A program made the position numbers and the translations under genes. 16,402 nucleotides of DNA from Anaerolineae bacterium (GTDB taxonomy: Bacteria > Chloroflexota > Anaerolineae > Aggregatilineales > UBA3940), in the NCBI GenBank assembly GCA_016926985.1, contig JAFGNO010000085.1:1-16402 (forward strand), read 5' to 3'. The notes under the pieces are model-generated. The model had not been told where the DNA came from, ran no database searches, and saw nothing but the letters and a program-made list of their open reading frames with translations. This document shows, in pieces, positions 1-6,527 of the stretch (position 1 is the stretch's first letter; every line of letters begins with the position of its first letter).

Positions 1-1
1 C

Positions 2-433
2 ATCGCCAAAGCCCTGCATTCAGAGATCGTGCCGGTTGTGTACGGTGATGTCGCAATTGACCGCGCGATCGGCGGAACTATCGTCTCAACTGAAGACCTG
101 TTTCAGTATATCGCAAACACCATTCAGCCTGACCGCATCTTGCTTGCCGGAAATTATGCCGGTGTATACGATGCGGAGGGAGAGGTTATCCCCCTGATAA
201 CTGAGGACAACTACCCGACTCTCCAGGAGGTAATTGGGCGCTCCTGCGCAGTTGATGTAACTGGCGGGATGATCGCCAAGGTTGATACAATGCTTCACAT
301 GAGCCGTCGCCTCGGTGGTGTAGACATCCAGATTCTGTCAGGTGTTGAACCGGGCAGCATCCTTGCAGCCCTGTGCAACCCAGAAATACAAACCGGCACG
401 ACAATCCGGCACAACAGCAACACTGCGAAATGA
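2..433 (+). CDS. Isopentenyl phosphate kinase, C-terminal part (5' end outside window)
   Basis: Only the last 143 codons are present; the reading frame is open from base 2. The enzyme would phosphorylate isopentenyl phosphate with ATP to isopentenyl diphosphate in the cytosol, the last step of an alternate mevalonate route. Visible amino-acid-kinase-fold features are the segment VPVVYGDVAID, the nucleotide-site stretch RILLAGNYAGVYD, the DVTGGMIAKV motif and a closing ILSG-x-EPGSI segment, in the order expected for this family. The family is usually about 250 residues, so a little over half is visible. The histidine that marks these kinases lies upstream and cannot be checked. The stop TGA (431-433) overlaps the start codon of the downstream decarboxylase gene, which suggests translational coupling and supports the isoprenoid role. 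Another amino acid kinase (for example a fosfomycin-kinase-like one) is possible but less likely given the neighbour. Confidence 0.85.
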   Translation: MAKALHSEIVPVVYGDVAIDRAIGGTIVSTEDLFQYIANTIQPDRILLAGNYAGVYDAEGEVIPLITEDNYPTLQEVIGRSCAVDVTGGMIAKVDTMLHMSRRLGGVDIQILSGVEPGSILAALCNPEIQTGTTIRHNSNTAK

Positions 434-1428
434 CCATGCAGGCATCTGCACGAAGTTACAGCAATATCGCATTTATAAAATACTGGGGTAATAAAGACGA
501 GGGTTTGAGGCTCCCGGCAAACGGCTCCATCTCCATGAATCTTAATGGAATTGAAACCGTTACCAGCGTGAATTTTGGCCCCGCGCTCCAAAAAGATACC
601 CTGACTCTCAACTCCAACCCTGCTGCACCGGACCAGTTGCAGCGAGTAAGCCGGCATCTCGACGCCATACGGGCACGCGCCGAGGTAGACCACTCCGCCG
701 AGATCGTCTCGCGTAATAATTTCCCGGCAGGCGCGGGAATTGCGTCGTCCGCATCCGCTTTCAGCGCATTGACAGTGGCCGCCAGCGCAGCGCTGAAACT
801 GGATCTTGAAGAGCAGGAACTATCTGCACTCTCCCGCCTGGGTTCGGGCTCTGCCTGTCGTTCAATCCCGGAAGGCTACGTTGAATGGATCGCCGGAGAA
901 GATCACGAATCCTCTTATGCCATAAGCATCGCCCCGCCAGAGCACTGGGATCTTGTCGATCTGGTTGCAATAGTCAGCAGGGAACATAAACCCATCGGTT
1001 CAACCACAGGGCACCGCCTTGCATGGTCATCTCCCCTGCAACAGGCCCGGGTCATTGATGCGCCTCGCCGGTTGGATATCTGCCGGGCTGCCATTCTTGC
1101 CCGGGATTTTCCCGTATTTGCAGAAATTATTGAGCAAGACGCATTGATGATGCATAGCGTTATGCTCACCTCAAACCCATCCCTGGTCTACTGGGCCCCC
1201 CCTACCCTGACGATGATCAAGGCAGTTCCGCAATGGCGAGCAGATGGAATCCCGGTGTCATTTACCATCGACGCTGGACCCAATGTCCATGTGATTACAA
1301 CATCAGAGTATGTGCCTGTTGTGCGTCAGTTTCTGAAAGACCTTGATGGCATCTCCGAAATTCTGGCAGCAGGCGTAGGCGGAAAAGCCCATCTCATTCA
1401 GCCGGCAGCCGACGGAGCCTCTCTCTGA
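430..1428 (+). CDS. Mevalonate-type decarboxylase (phospho- or diphosphomevalonate decarboxylase), GHMP family
   Basis: A 332-residue enzyme that decarboxylates phosphorylated mevalonate using ATP. The signature segment NIAFIKYWGNKDE is at residues 12-24, the GHMP phosphate loop PAGAGIASSASAF at 99-111, a GSGSACRS segment with the conserved Arg144 at 138-145, and the catalytic aspartate is Asp281 in TIDAGPNVH. Classical diphosphomevalonate decarboxylases read KYWGKRD; here the lysine after KYWG is Asn21. Together with the coupled isopentenyl phosphate kinase gene, this makes phosphomevalonate decarboxylase (product isopentenyl phosphate) the more likely activity, as in Roseiflexus; that is inference. 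I chose ATG 430 because it overlaps the upstream stop as ATGA and gives the normal N-terminus. An in-frame ATG at 373 would lie deep inside the kinase gene, and ATG 436 is a possible alternative. No strong terminator follows. Confidence 0.9.
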   Translation: MTMQASARSYSNIAFIKYWGNKDEGLRLPANGSISMNLNGIETVTSVNFGPALQKDTLTLNSNPAAPDQLQRVSRHLDAIRARAEVDHSAEIVSRNNFPAGAGIASSASAFSALTVAASAALKLDLEEQELSALSRLGSGSACRSIPEGYVEWIAGEDHESSYAISIAPPEHWDLVDLVAIVSREHKPIGSTTGHRLAWSSPLQQARVIDAPRRLDICRAAILARDFPVFAEIIEQDALMMHSVMLTSNPSLVYWAPPTLTMIKAVPQWRADGIPVSFTIDAGPNVHVITTSEYVPVVRQFLKDLDGISEILAAGVGGKAHLIQPAADGASL

Positions 1429-1477
1429 TTGTCGAGCGGCAGAAGCCCTGATGTGGTGCCTTATATTGCACTCTATG

Positions 1478-1483
1478 TATAAT
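1478..1483 (+). promoter_or_regulatory. Candidate -10 box for the rseP operon
   Basis: A perfect TATAAT hexamer lies in the 112-base gap between the decarboxylase and rseP genes, 57 bases before the rseP ATG. No convincing -35 box is found at the expected distance (GGTGCC at 1455-1460 is poor), so this is a candidate only. The rest of the gap shows no gene and no clear terminator. Confidence 0.4.
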
Positions 1484-1540
1484 CCTTATCAGGAATAGCC
1501 AATATTGGCTTTCAGAATAACTGTTGAAAGGTTTACCGGT

Positions 1541-2614
1541 ATGCAGTTTGGCAATGAAATAGGTTTTGCCATAATCGCGTTTATCGTCGTGATCGGCCCG
1601 CTGATCTTCCTCCACGAACTGGGGCATTTCTGGGCAGCACGACTGAACAAAATCAAGGTCGAGGAATTTGGCATCGGGTTTCCCCCCCGTATGCTGACGT
1701 TATTTGAGCGCAATGGCACCAAATACACACTGAACTGGCTTCCAATGGGCGGATTCATGCGCCCGGCAGGCGAAGATGACCTCACAATTGAAGGGGGATT
1801 GGCAGCAGCGCCAAAAATGGCGCGGTTTCAGGTTCTCATTGCAGGTTCTGCAATGAACTTCCTTGTTGCGCTTGTCCTGCTTGTCTTCATGTTTATTATC
1901 GGCGCACCAGAGCCGCTGCCCGGAGTATTGATCGAAGGGGTCGAGGCAGGCAGCCCTGCAGAACAAGCCGGAATCCAGGTCGGCGACATGATTATGGAAG
2001 TAAACGGCGCCACTATCACTCACTATGAGGACCTGAAAACGCAGATTTACAAAAACCTCGGCGAACCCATCGTCGTAACGGTGTACAGAGATGAGCAGCC
2101 TTTTGAGGTCAGTATGACCCCGCGGGCAGAGTGGCCTGAAGGCCAAGGCCCCACGGGGATACTCATGCAAACCCTCTATGAAACCAAACGGTACGGACCT
2201 TTCGCTGCGATCGGGAGAGCCTTTCAGGAAATCGGCACTTTGCTCAAGACATTTGTTGAACTCCCCGGAATGGTTGTCCGTCAGCAGATAGAACCGCGTT
2301 ATCTGCGCCCGGTCAGTATGATCGGGATCAGCCAGTTAGGTGGGCAAGCAGTCGAAGCGAGTATCCAGCAGGATGCGCTCTGGCCAATTGTCCAGCTAAC
2401 CGCATTCATCAGCCTGGCCCTCGCCATCACCAATCTGCTCCCTATTCCCGCCCTTGATGGTGGCCGGATCATGTTTGTGCTTCTGGAAGCGCTGCGGGGA
2501 TCGCGGATCAAACCGGAACGAGAGGCGTTAGTCCATTTTGTCGGTTTTGCCATCCTGATCGCCGCGATGCTTGTTTTCATGTATCTAGATATCGTTGACC
2601 CGCTGATCCAGTAA
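1541..2614 (+). CDS. rseP: RseP-type site-2 intramembrane zinc metalloprotease with one PDZ domain
   Basis: A 357-residue polytopic membrane protease (M50) that cuts transmembrane segments of substrates such as anti-sigma factors. The zinc motif HELGH is at residues 25-29 inside the first membrane segment (about 7-30). The second active-site motif, NLLPIPALDGGR, is at 298-309 and contributes the third zinc ligand Asp306. Other hydrophobic segments lie at about 97-120, 282-300 and 332-349. A single PDZ domain (about 125-195, with the GSPAEQAGIQVGD core) sits between the motifs; E. coli RseP has two, so this matches the shorter RasP-like form. ATG 1541 follows GAAAGG (1526-1531) by nine bases. 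A TTG at 1505 in the same frame would add twelve residues but has no better ribosome site. It is the first gene of a tight run ending at 6508. Its neighbours upstream are mevalonate-branch genes instead of dxr. Confidence 0.93.
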   Translation: MQFGNEIGFAIIAFIVVIGPLIFLHELGHFWAARLNKIKVEEFGIGFPPRMLTLFERNGTKYTLNWLPMGGFMRPAGEDDLTIEGGLAAAPKMARFQVLIAGSAMNFLVALVLLVFMFIIGAPEPLPGVLIEGVEAGSPAEQAGIQVGDMIMEVNGATITHYEDLKTQIYKNLGEPIVVTVYRDEQPFEVSMTPRAEWPEGQGPTGILMQTLYETKRYGPFAAIGRAFQEIGTLLKTFVELPGMVVRQQIEPRYLRPVSMIGISQLGGQAVEASIQQDALWPIVQLTAFISLALAITNLLPIPALDGGRIMFVLLEALRGSRIKPEREALVHFVGFAILIAAMLVFMYLDIVDPLIQ

Positions 2615-2615
2615 A

Positions 2616-3617
2616 ATGGCTGATAAAACCCTCTACGAGCAGTTTAAAGAACTGGCTTCAGAGCAGACTATCCTGCGTGCGTCATTGATTTACCGGTTAT
2701 CGGATTTGAATCCCAATGATGTGAATGTTGTACGAGATCTGTGGCACAGCATTCCCCTGACACAACGATCAAAACTGATGCAGCGGCTCATTGAGACCAG
2801 TGAACACAGTTTTGATGTTAACTACAGGGAGGTGGCAACCATCGCAACCACCGATCCCGATCCGGGCATCAGAGAGCAGGGGATCAACCTGCTATGGGAG
2901 ATGATGGATCAATCAACCATGGATATGATCCATAAAATGCTGATCTCAGACAGTTCTAACGATGTCCGTGCGGCGGCAGCAGCAGCCCTGGGCCGCTTTG
3001 TGCTGGCGGGGGAACTGGAAGAGATCGCCCCTTCATTAGTCAGCACTATCGAAGACACGTTGATTGCCATTGGCCTGTCCACCGGTGAGGCCCTGTCCGT
3101 TCAGAGTCGAGCGCTTGAAAGCCTTGCCTATTCCGGACGGCCTGAATTGTCCTCCCTTATCCAGAAAGCTTATGGACACCAGAACGTGAAGATGAGAGCA
3201 AGCGCAATCTTCGCCATGGGAAGAAGCGCCGACGAATCCTGGGCTGTTGAAGTGTTGCGCGAACTGGGAAGCGATGAACCGGAATTGCGCTATGAGGCGG
3301 CCCGTGCCGCCGGTGAGTTGTGCCTGACGAAGGCCGTTGATACACTGGCCAAGATGCTGGCTGAAACAGATCGTGAAATTGTGGAGACAGCAATCTGGTC
3401 GCTCGGCGAGATCGGCGGTCCTGATGCCATACTGGCGTTAGTGGAATTCGGCGATTCCGACCTTGATGAGGGCCTGGCAGACCTGATTGAAGATGCCCTG
3501 AGCACCGCTTCATTAAGTGCAGGAGATATTGCCACATACTTGTTTCCCAAAGATAGTGAGTTCCATGAAGATATCGATCCAGAGGACGAGACGGACGATG
3601 ATGAGACCCTGCACTGA
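2616..3617 (+). CDS. HEAT-repeat protein with acidic tail
   Basis: A 333-residue protein with no signal peptide or membrane segment, so probably cytosolic. From about residue 75 to 295 it is built of paired helices of HEAT/PBS-lyase type. Recurrent repeat cores are visible, such as DVRAAAAAALGRF (116-128), VKMRASAIFAMGRS (191-204), ELRYEAARAAGEL (223-235) and IVETAIWSLGEIGG (255-268). Such solenoids usually bind other proteins; no enzyme motif is seen. The last about 20 residues are almost all Asp/Glu (DPEDETDDDE), a low-complexity acidic tail. The ATG lies one base after the rseP stop, so the two are probably co-translated, and the tail-coding region overlaps the start of the next gene by 20 bases. 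A role as scaffold or adaptor for the membrane protease or its partners is possible but not shown. Confidence 0.85.
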   Translation: MADKTLYEQFKELASEQTILRASLIYRLSDLNPNDVNVVRDLWHSIPLTQRSKLMQRLIETSEHSFDVNYREVATIATTDPDPGIREQGINLLWEMMDQSTMDMIHKMLISDSSNDVRAAAAAALGRFVLAGELEEIAPSLVSTIEDTLIAIGLSTGEALSVQSRALESLAYSGRPELSSLIQKAYGHQNVKMRASAIFAMGRSADESWAVEVLRELGSDEPELRYEAARAAGELCLTKAVDTLAKMLAETDREIVETAIWSLGEIGGPDAILALVEFGDSDLDEGLADLIEDALSTASLSAGDIATYLFPKDSEFHEDIDPEDETDDDETLH

Positions 3618-4935
3618 GACTGTGCACTCCCGAAGGAAGTCCAGGCTGCCGGTTAAACATGGCGCAGAACGATATCTGATTTCCCTGCACCTCATCCTGC
3701 TGATTATGGCTGTGCTGCCGGGCAGTCGATCTCTTGCCGCTTCAGTACATGGTTTTTACGTGGAGGTCACCGCACAGAGTATCACCTATGTTTACGGCGA
3801 GTCGATATCATTCACTGTTTCAGCTCAAAACAGCCAGCCCATTACGGCTGTATACCTGACTGTGGAGACAAACGAGGGCGAGCGCCTATATGAACCAGCC
3901 AGGATAACACCGGGGAATGCTGTTCTCGCCACTCATATTGTCTCTGCCGACCGGTTGGGCCTTGGTCCCACCGCATCCATAACGTACCACTGGGAATTTG
4001 CTTCTGCCGACGGGCAAACCAGCCAGACAGAACCACAGCAATTCATCTACGCCGATAACACGGTTCCCTGGGACTGGCATCCAGAAGCTGACAGGCAGAT
4101 GGTGGCCTATTTCAATGGCATTGACCAGACCATTGCCGACACTGTGATCGAAACCGGTACGCGCGCAATCGCGCAGACGAGCCACCTGATTGGCATTTCT
4201 ATTAACCAGCCAATCACCATCTATCTCTATCCAGACCTTTTCATGCTGACCAGCGCCCTTGAACTGCACGAAGTTGGCTTCAGCAGGCAGGACACTCTTT
4301 ACATTAATCCGACAGAACAAACTGCGCTGGTCAGCTATGACAGCCCGGAAAACCTGGCATACGATGTCTCCCGCGCGGTAGTCACCACACTTCTTTCTGC
4401 CGCCACAGGTTATCAGAACCCCAAGATCCCATTCTGGCTCTCAACGGGACTGGTTGGCTATGTGGCTGGCAGTAGGGGGAGCAACCAAGAGCAACTGTTC
4501 TTCTCAGCCTACCAGAACAACGAGTTGATCCCGATTCATTCATTGTGCCAGCCAACCCTCGATGGGTTCTCCCAAAGAGACGTTCAAATTGCCACCGTTC
4601 AGAGTACTTACCTGCTGTCACATCTGGTTGACCGCTTTGGGCCTGCGGCCTTGCGTGCATTTGTTTCAGAGCTTGTTCAAGGTCAAAGCTGCGAAGCCGC
4701 TTTCATCAACGCAACAGACATCACGCTAACCCAATACGAGATGATGTGGAAAACTTATATTGCCGAAGAAAGGCTTTCCATGTCAACACAAGATACGCTC
4801 GTCCCCTGGATACTGGTTGGGGCAGTCAGCCTGGCGCTGTCACTGCTATTTATCGCTCCACAACCCATTCAACTTTCGTCCACAGCGTACGAGGCAGCAG
4901 ACCCAGAACAAACTGCAGGATATTATCATGGCTGA
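3598..4935 (+). CDS. Secreted, membrane-anchored peptidase-MA-like protein with destroyed zinc site
   Basis: A 445-residue envelope protein. An arginine-rich N-terminus leads into a hydrophobic signal segment (about 27-40) ending near SLAAS. Next come an Ig-like beta domain (about 52-152), a peptidase-MA-like gluzincin domain (about 160-388) and a C-terminal membrane segment (about 401-420). The family normally shows HExxH and then a W-L-N-E-G-L-A segment. Here the corresponding positions read LAYDVSRAVV (Tyr255, Asp256, Arg259) and WLSTGLVGY (Ser282, Thr283). Both histidines and both glutamates are therefore lost, while flanking features (IPFWL, the LIPIHSL segment, the QSTYLLSHLVDRFG helix) remain. 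It should be inactive as a protease and may bind peptides or partners. ATG 3598 follows AGAGGA (3581-3586); ATG 3601 is equally possible. It overlaps the HEAT gene by 20 bases and the acylphosphatase gene by 8. Confidence 0.8.
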   Translation: MMRPCTETVHSRRKSRLPVKHGAERYLISLHLILLIMAVLPGSRSLAASVHGFYVEVTAQSITYVYGESISFTVSAQNSQPITAVYLTVETNEGERLYEPARITPGNAVLATHIVSADRLGLGPTASITYHWEFASADGQTSQTEPQQFIYADNTVPWDWHPEADRQMVAYFNGIDQTIADTVIETGTRAIAQTSHLIGISINQPITIYLYPDLFMLTSALELHEVGFSRQDTLYINPTEQTALVSYDSPENLAYDVSRAVVTTLLSAATGYQNPKIPFWLSTGLVGYVAGSRGSNQEQLFFSAYQNNELIPIHSLCQPTLDGFSQRDVQIATVQSTYLLSHLVDRFGPAALRAFVSELVQGQSCEAAFINATDITLTQYEMMWKTYIAEERLSMSTQDTLVPWILVGAVSLALSLLFIAPQPIQLSSTAYEAADPEQTAGYYHG

Positions 4936-5239
4936 CAACAAGCAACAGTCGCGCATTGCGCGCTTACACGCCCGTGTTTCGGGAAAAGTACAGGGCGTTG
5001 GATTTCGTGCAGCTACCGTAGTCGCTGCGTCTGACCTTGACCTGGGCGGTTGGGTACGTAATTTGCCGGATGGAAATGTTGAGGTTCTTGCAGAGGGAGC
5101 AGAGAAAGATCTGCGAGAATTCCTGGCCTTTCTCAGTCAGGGGCCTCCAATGGCCTTTGTCACCGAAGTTGCCCCGTCCTGGGAGAGCGCCACGGGAGAG
5201 TTTACACATTTCAAGATCAGCACCTGGTGGTCACTGTAG
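4928..5239 (+). CDS. acyP: Acylphosphatase
   Basis: A 103-residue cytosolic enzyme that hydrolyses acyl phosphates to carboxylate and phosphate. The phosphate loop VSGKVQGVGFR (residues 17-27) carries catalytic Arg27, and GWVRNLPDGNVEV (41-53) carries catalytic Asn45; both are intact, as is the C-terminal FKI strand. Length is close to the family norm of about 90-100, with a short extra N-terminus. ATG 4928 follows AGGA (4917-4920) by seven bases and overlaps the end of the preceding gene in the string ATGGCTGA, so translation is probably coupled. The next gene begins 12 bases after its stop. Its place among envelope genes is unexplained; acylphosphatase genes often sit in unrelated operons. 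Confidence 0.93.
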   Translation: MADNKQQSRIARLHARVSGKVQGVGFRAATVVAASDLDLGGWVRNLPDGNVEVLAEGAEKDLREFLAFLSQGPPMAFVTEVAPSWESATGEFTHFKISTWWSL

Positions 5240-5251
5240 CATATTACACCT

Positions 5252-6508
5252 ATGAAGAAGAACACTACTCCGGAAAAACGAGCGTGGGGGATTCTGGTCG
5301 CTGCGTTCTCAACATTCTTACTCCTGTGCAGCGCACTGGCATACCTGGCATACTGGTTTGTTTTCAAGTCAGATGTACCACTGGATATGGAGGTGGCAGC
5401 TGCCCAGGGCACTGTGCGCGTCATTCAGCCGAACACCTTGTCTGAGGTAGCGATTACCAGTATTCTGCAGGATATCAACAGCAATACCGAGATTTTCACA
5501 GATGCCACGTCACAGGCTGTGGTGACATATTACGATCCTCGAACGGAAGTACCAGTCGCCTCGCTTGTACTGCTCCGCGACAGCCACATCCGTCTGGTTG
5601 AAGCTTTATCTCCTCGATACGGTGTCAATAAGAGCAGCTATGAGATTGTCCTCGAAGGGGATGTCGGACGGTATGACCTTTTTGTATTTGATGATAATCA
5701 GCAGGTGTCCGTGTTTGTAACTACACCCAGAGCAAGAATAGCCATATATGACGGTGGCCATTATTCCCTGGATGTCAATGATCAGATGTCACAAATTACC
5801 ACCATTACTGGAATAGCTTATGTCACCAACACGCAGACAAACCGAACGATGCGTGTAGATCAGGATCGGCGCGTGATTGTTGATCTGAATGATGTAGCGG
5901 TTCGCCTGCTGGAATCCGAGAGCTCTCTTGTTCTCAATGCTAATTTCGACCAGAACTTCGAAGTAGGCTGGACTCTTATTGGCGAAGGGGAGCCAGCCGG
6001 CCTGGTCACAAATATGACATTCGACGGACGTCAGGCTGTCCTCGTCGACCGCTCCACCGGGCTCTGGCCTGACATCCGCCTGGATCACGGGGAGACAGGT
6101 CTGTTTCAGGACATCAGTACAGCAGTCAATGAGTTTGAATTCCTTGAGATTCGCAGTTCCTTCTATGTTGAGGAGCAAACACTGTCATTGTGTGGAGAAC
6201 AGGGGAGCGAATGCGCGATTATGATCCGCGTTGGTTACTCTGATATCACTGGTATACCCCGCGAGTTCATCCACGGTTTCTATGCTTACAGAAACCCATC
6301 CATTAACTACCCCGCCCGATGCGCTACATGCAGCAGCGACCACGAAGCAATTACCATGCAAAGCTGGTATACCTACAAATCAGGAAACCTGTTGACGCTG
6401 CTGCCAGAGGAACAGCGCCCGGCGCATATCGACTATATCTGGTTTTATGCAAGCGGTCACGGATATAAGGTGTATGTCTCGGAGATGAATATCGTCACCG
6501 CGCCTTAA
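5252..6508 (+). CDS. Membrane-anchored FecR-like protein with cysteine-containing C-terminal beta domain
   Basis: A 418-residue protein with a short cytosolic N-terminus of about ten residues, one membrane segment (about 12-37) and a large extracytoplasmic part. Residues about 48-215 resemble a FecR-type beta-rich domain: it begins AAAQGTVRVIQP and contains the pattern SHIRLVE and, later, an ITGIAYVTN strand before RRVIVDLND. Residues about 226-415 look like a beta-sandwich of carbohydrate-binding or galactose-binding type (LVLNANFDQNFEVGW, ending YIWFYASGHGYKVYVSEM). This part has four cysteines (314, 321, 357, 360, the last two as CATC), which could pair outside the cell. The cytosolic tail is too short to hold an anti-sigma domain and no sigma-factor gene is nearby. 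It is the last gene of the rseP run, 12 bases after acyP and without a clear ribosome site. Family placement is moderate and function unknown. Confidence 0.7.
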   Translation: MKKNTTPEKRAWGILVAAFSTFLLLCSALAYLAYWFVFKSDVPLDMEVAAAQGTVRVIQPNTLSEVAITSILQDINSNTEIFTDATSQAVVTYYDPRTEVPVASLVLLRDSHIRLVEALSPRYGVNKSSYEIVLEGDVGRYDLFVFDDNQQVSVFVTTPRARIAIYDGGHYSLDVNDQMSQITTITGIAYVTNTQTNRTMRVDQDRRVIVDLNDVAVRLLESESSLVLNANFDQNFEVGWTLIGEGEPAGLVTNMTFDGRQAVLVDRSTGLWPDIRLDHGETGLFQDISTAVNEFEFLEIRSSFYVEEQTLSLCGEQGSECAIMIRVGYSDITGIPREFIHGFYAYRNPSINYPARCATCSSDHEAITMQSWYTYKSGNLLTLLPEEQRPAHIDYIWFYASGHGYKVYVSEMNIVTAP

Positions 6509-6527
6509 GAGACAGTTAAAAGGGGCG
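6499..6527. terminator. Weak hairpin between convergent genes
   Basis: Only seven bases separate the stop codons of the FecR-like gene (plus) and the M23 gene (minus). The arms CGCGCCTT (6499-6506) and AAGGGGCG (6520-6527) can pair with one mismatch around a 13-base loop. On the plus strand no T run follows. It may serve as a weak two-way terminator but could be chance. Confidence 0.2.

Noticed and set aside
373..429. Upstream in-frame ATG for the decarboxylase gene
   Set aside because: It would add 19 residues unlike the family and overlap the kinase gene deeply; ATG 430 gives the ATGA junction and the normal N-terminus.
3157..3690. Open frame of 177 codons on the minus strand across the HEAT and peptidase-like genes
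   Set aside because: It is antisense to two supported genes and its translation is rich in Arg, Ser and Pro with no domain.
5252..5290. Reading the FecR-like protein as an anti-sigma regulator
   Set aside because: The cytosolic tail is only about ten residues and no sigma-factor gene lies in the window.
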